From Hymenobacter negativus (GTDB lineage: Bacteria > Bacteroidota > Bacteroidia > Cytophagales > Hymenobacteraceae): 64,000 nt of DNA. The translations under genes were made by a program, and so were the position numbers. The stretch covers positions 62,001-126,000 of the forward strand of contig NZ_JAGETZ010000013.1 in the NCBI RefSeq assembly GCF_017571495.1. Direction: 5' to 3'. Shown here piece by piece: positions 61,716 to 64,000 of this stretch (the first letter of the stretch is position 1; every line of letters starts with the position of its first letter). The notes beneath the pieces were generated by a model. That model was not told the DNA's origin, did no database searches, and saw nothing but the letters and a program-made list of their open reading frames with translations.

Positions 61716-62735
61716 CTACAGCACAAGCTGCAAATTGGCGGTATAAAAGGTTTCGCTGGCCTCAATGGCTAGCCGGTGGCGGGTGCCGGGGTAGAACTGC
61801 GCCAGCCGCGCCCGCAAGGTAGGCAGCCCCAACCCCGAGGGCGCGGGCCGGAAATGCGGCGGAATGCTGTTGCCGGTGTGTAGCGTGAGGCCCGTATCCG
61901 TCTGGGTAAGGTGAATGCGGATGGTGTTTTCGCCGCCGGGCCCAATGGCGTGCTTAAAGCAGTTTTCGACCAGCGGCAGCAGCAGGAGCGGGGCCAGCGG
62001 CTGGTCGGGGTGGGGCAGGTCGGCGGTGAATTCGACGGTGGTGTTGTCGCGCAGGCGCAGCTTTTCGAGCCCGATGTAGTTGGCTAGGTATTCGGCCTCG
62101 GTGCCCACGGTCACGGTGCTTTGGCGCGAGCTGTCGAGCTGGTAGCGCATCAGGCCGGCCAACTGGAGCAGGGCCTCAGGCATCTGGTCGGGTGCGGCCA
62201 GGCTCAGACCATACAGGTTGTTGAGAGTATTGAAGAGGAAGTGCTGGTTCACCTGCGCTTTGAGGAGGCTGAGCTCGGTTTCGAGCTGCAGGGCCCGCAG
62301 CTGCTGCATCTGGAAGTGGCTCACAATGCCGCGGCGCACGTAGCGTGCAACGGTGGACAAGCTCACCGCGAGCAAGATGTTGCCCACTGCGTGCCCGTAC
62401 AAATAGGCTGTGGAACTGGTCTGGCCATGCGGGTCAATTACCTTGATTTGGACCACTTCGTCGAAGAGGTTGAGCAACGCCCCGCCTGCCAGCAGCGTGG
62501 CCACCGTAGCCAGCGCATAGAGCGCGTAGCGTCGACGCTCCATGAGGTGGGTGAGGAGCCAGAAGTGGGTATAAATGGTGAGCGCCGCCACCATTAGGAG
62601 TACCGCCGACGAACGCAACCCTTCCTCGGCGTGCGCAGGGTCGCGCCAGATTATCAGGCTGATGTTGGCGACTACCAGCAGCCACGCTATTCCGTGCCGA
62701 ATAACCCGCCGCCCCAATAAAGTTGAAAGAGTCAT
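61716..62735 (-). CDS. LytS-like sensor histidine kinase
   Basis: 339 residues. Four hydrophobic segments (residues about 15-145), then the His_kinase domain with ETELSLLKAQVNQHFLFNTLNNLYGL, where the His of QHFLFN is the phosphorylation site, and an ATPase domain with LLLPLVENCFKHAIG (N box) and GLGLPTLRARLAQFY (G box). The usual proline before the histidine is a glutamine here. It feeds the LytTR regulator downstream. Confidence 0.95.
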   Translation of the reverse strand: MTLSTLLGRRVIRHGIAWLLVVANISLIIWRDPAHAEEGLRSSAVLLMVAALTIYTHFWLLTHLMERRRYALYALATVATLLAGGALLNLFDEVVQIKVIDPHGQTSSTAYLYGHAVGNILLAVSLSTVARYVRRGIVSHFQMQQLRALQLETELSLLKAQVNQHFLFNTLNNLYGLSLAAPDQMPEALLQLAGLMRYQLDSSRQSTVTVGTEAEYLANYIGLEKLRLRDNTTVEFTADLPHPDQPLAPLLLLPLVENCFKHAIGPGGENTIRIHLTQTDTGLTLHTGNSIPPHFRPAPSGLGLPTLRARLAQFYPGTRHRLAIEASETFYTANLQLVL

Positions 62736-62948
62736 GCCGCAAAGCTACTGGTCCCGCCCAGGCGCTGTCAAAGCAAGATGACGAACACCGAATAAGCGTG
62801 ACGAATGCCGGTTTTTGCGGACGAACGGGACTCATCCGGCAGGAGCGGGTGGTGGTCACGGCCGGCCGGCAGTTGGTCATTTTGCCCGGTGCTTGGTGGC
62901 GGGGACCTTTCATCTTTGAGCCATCAAGTCACCCAATCAGCCCACCGT

Positions 62949-63806
62949 ATGCCACTGCCCCGCCTGCTTACCGCCTTTTTCTGCTCTTTCTTTAGCGCCG
63001 GGCTGCTGCCCGCTGTGGTGGCCGCCCAGGCCACGGCCCTCACCGGGCAGGTACTCGACCAGGCCACCCAGACTCCGGTGGCTTACGCCAGCATTGGCGT
63101 GCTGCACCGGCCGGCCGGTACCGTGGCCGATGCCCAGGGCCGTTTCACCTTTGATGTGCCCGCCGCCTACGACCAGGATTCGTTGCGGCTGGCCCTGCTG
63201 GGCTACGCGCCGCTCACGGTACAGGTGGCCGATTTCCGCCGGCAGCTAACCCAAGCGGGCGGCCGGGTGCTGCTGCGGGCCGCGCCCACGCCGCTGGCCG
63301 AAGTGCTGGTGCGGCCCGGTACTGCCACGCGGCGCGTCATCGGCAATTCGACCGTGTCCAATACCATTTCGGGTGGCTTTAAAATGAACCGGCTGGGCAG
63401 CCAGCTGGCCCAGGGCCTGCACCTGCGGCGGCCCGCTACGCTGGAGGAGGTGTCGTTCCACGTAGCCGAATGCACCTACGACAGCCTGTTCTACCGCGTC
63501 AATGTCTATCAGGTCGTAAACGACGTGCCCACGGCCAGCCTGCTGCCCGAGCCCGTTTACGTGCGGGTGCGCAAAGGCGAAACCAAAACACGCTTCGTGG
63601 CCGACCTGCGCCGTTTCCACCTCACCGTGCAGGGCGACATAGCCGTGGGCCTCGAAATGGTAAAGGGGCTGGGCCCCGGCGAGCTGCGCCTCAGCATGAG
63701 CTTGCTGAAAGGCCCCATCTACATTGCCAACCAAAGCGCCGCCGATTGGGAAAAGATGCGCGGCTTCGGCCTAGGCATCGACGCCACGGTGGCCGAATAC
63801 CGCTAA
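62949..63806 (+). CDS. CarboxypepD-like surface protein
   Basis: About 285 residues from ATG 62949; signal peptide ending AVVAAQ. Residues 30-120 are the CarboxypepD_reg-like fold (LTGQVLDQATQTPVAYASIGVLHRPAGTVADAQGRFTF). The rest, including NRLGSQLAQGLHLRRPATLEEVSFHVAECTYDSLFYRVNVYQV, resembles uncharacterised Bacteroidota surface proteins. CATCTTTG at 62911-62918, one mismatch from the -7 box, is 31 bases upstream. Divergent from the LytS gene, whose regulator may control it. Confidence 0.8.
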   Translation: MPLPRLLTAFFCSFFSAGLLPAVVAAQATALTGQVLDQATQTPVAYASIGVLHRPAGTVADAQGRFTFDVPAAYDQDSLRLALLGYAPLTVQVADFRRQLTQAGGRVLLRAAPTPLAEVLVRPGTATRRVIGNSTVSNTISGGFKMNRLGSQLAQGLHLRRPATLEEVSFHVAECTYDSLFYRVNVYQVVNDVPTASLLPEPVYVRVRKGETKTRFVADLRRFHLTVQGDIAVGLEMVKGLGPGELRLSMSLLKGPIYIANQSAADWEKMRGFGLGIDATVAEYR

Positions 63807-63932
63807 AGAGCACCCGGCAGGCAACTCCGGCCGCATTTTCAGCATCCGTCAAAGCAATAGGCTGTAACACTGGCTATCTTCCCCCGATTCAATCAATCCT
63901 AACTCATACGTCATCACCTTTTTTCTGCATCA

Positions 63933-64000
63933 ATGGCCCTTTCCATCACCAATCTCTCCAAGACCTACCCCAACGGGACGCAGGCCCTCAAAAACGTCAG
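63933..64000 (+). CDS. ABC transporter ATP-binding protein, N-terminal fragment
   Basis: The first 22 codons, ALSITNLSKTYPNGTQALKNV, match the opening of ABC ATPases (strand 1 to the turn before the Walker A region). The window ends before the Walker A motif, so the transported substrate cannot be inferred. Confidence 0.75.
   Translation, partial: MALSITNLSKTYPNGTQALKNV

Overview
The window is GC-rich, densely coded chromosomal DNA that looks like a Hymenobacter-type member of the Cytophagales (Bacteroidota). Supporting signs are type IX secretion genes porU and porV, several secreted proteins ending in type A sorting domains (PNP... motif, GLY/GVY near the end), carboxypeptidase-D-like plug domains, a complete mreBCD-mrdA cell-shape cluster, and promoters of the Bacteroidetes form TTG...TAnnTTTG. 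I saw no rRNA, tRNA, CRISPR array, intact insertion sequence or prophage.

Layout. 1-12.6 kb: a large chimeric outer-membrane protein (cut at the window edge), a flavin oxidoreductase, a metallo-beta-lactamase-fold hydrolase, phosphatidylserine synthase, PorU and PorV of the type IX system, and an M16 protein without the zinc motif. 12.6-17.4 kb: type II NADH dehydrogenase, a CarboxypepD-like surface protein divergent from an ArsR regulator, a [2Fe-2S] protein and an Omp85-like barrel. 17.9-22 kb: two type IX cargo proteins, a GH16 glucanase and a zinc metalloprotease, sharing a nearly identical CBM6 module. 22-25.9 kb: a glycosyltransferase facing a tight operon of acyl-CoA dehydrogenase, PIG-L deacetylase and NodS-like methyltransferase. 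This is the best candidate for an uncharacterised pathway. 26-33.5 kb: purH, mreB, mreC, mreD, mrdA and a short-chain dehydrogenase, with palindromic repeats inserted between the shape genes.

33.6-36.3 kb: lipoproteins and a VanX-like dipeptidase. 36.4-39.4 kb: nuoM and nuoN, detached from the rest of complex I. 39.8-46.4 kb: a secreted serine hydrolase, an OM barrel, a VOC protein, a MarR-GNAT fusion with a visible promoter and operator, translationally coupled to a GluQRS-like protein, and a secreted protein built of two 248-residue repeats. 46.5-57.1 kb: endonuclease V, two overlapping small genes (one DUF1990), a head-GIN protein, a DUF4440/AraC/alcohol dehydrogenase group, a beta-lactamase-fold hydrolase, a DEDDy exonuclease and a 7TM-AraC regulator. 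57.1-64 kb: an RCC1 pseudogene beside a possible IS200/IS605-type end, a TonB-dependent-receptor-like barrel, a LytS/LytTR two-component pair, a small CarboxypepD-like protein and the start of an ABC ATPase.

Two themes join the genes: export and surface display (PorU/PorV plus at least four intact CTD cargoes and one dead one), and envelope construction (pssA, mre/mrdA, VanX-like peptidase, OM barrels). A family of roughly 90-bp near-perfect palindromes sharing the core TGCTGAGC is scattered between genes. Gene starts were moved downstream of the longest frame where a signal peptide, a promoter or a neighbouring gene made the shorter form more credible.
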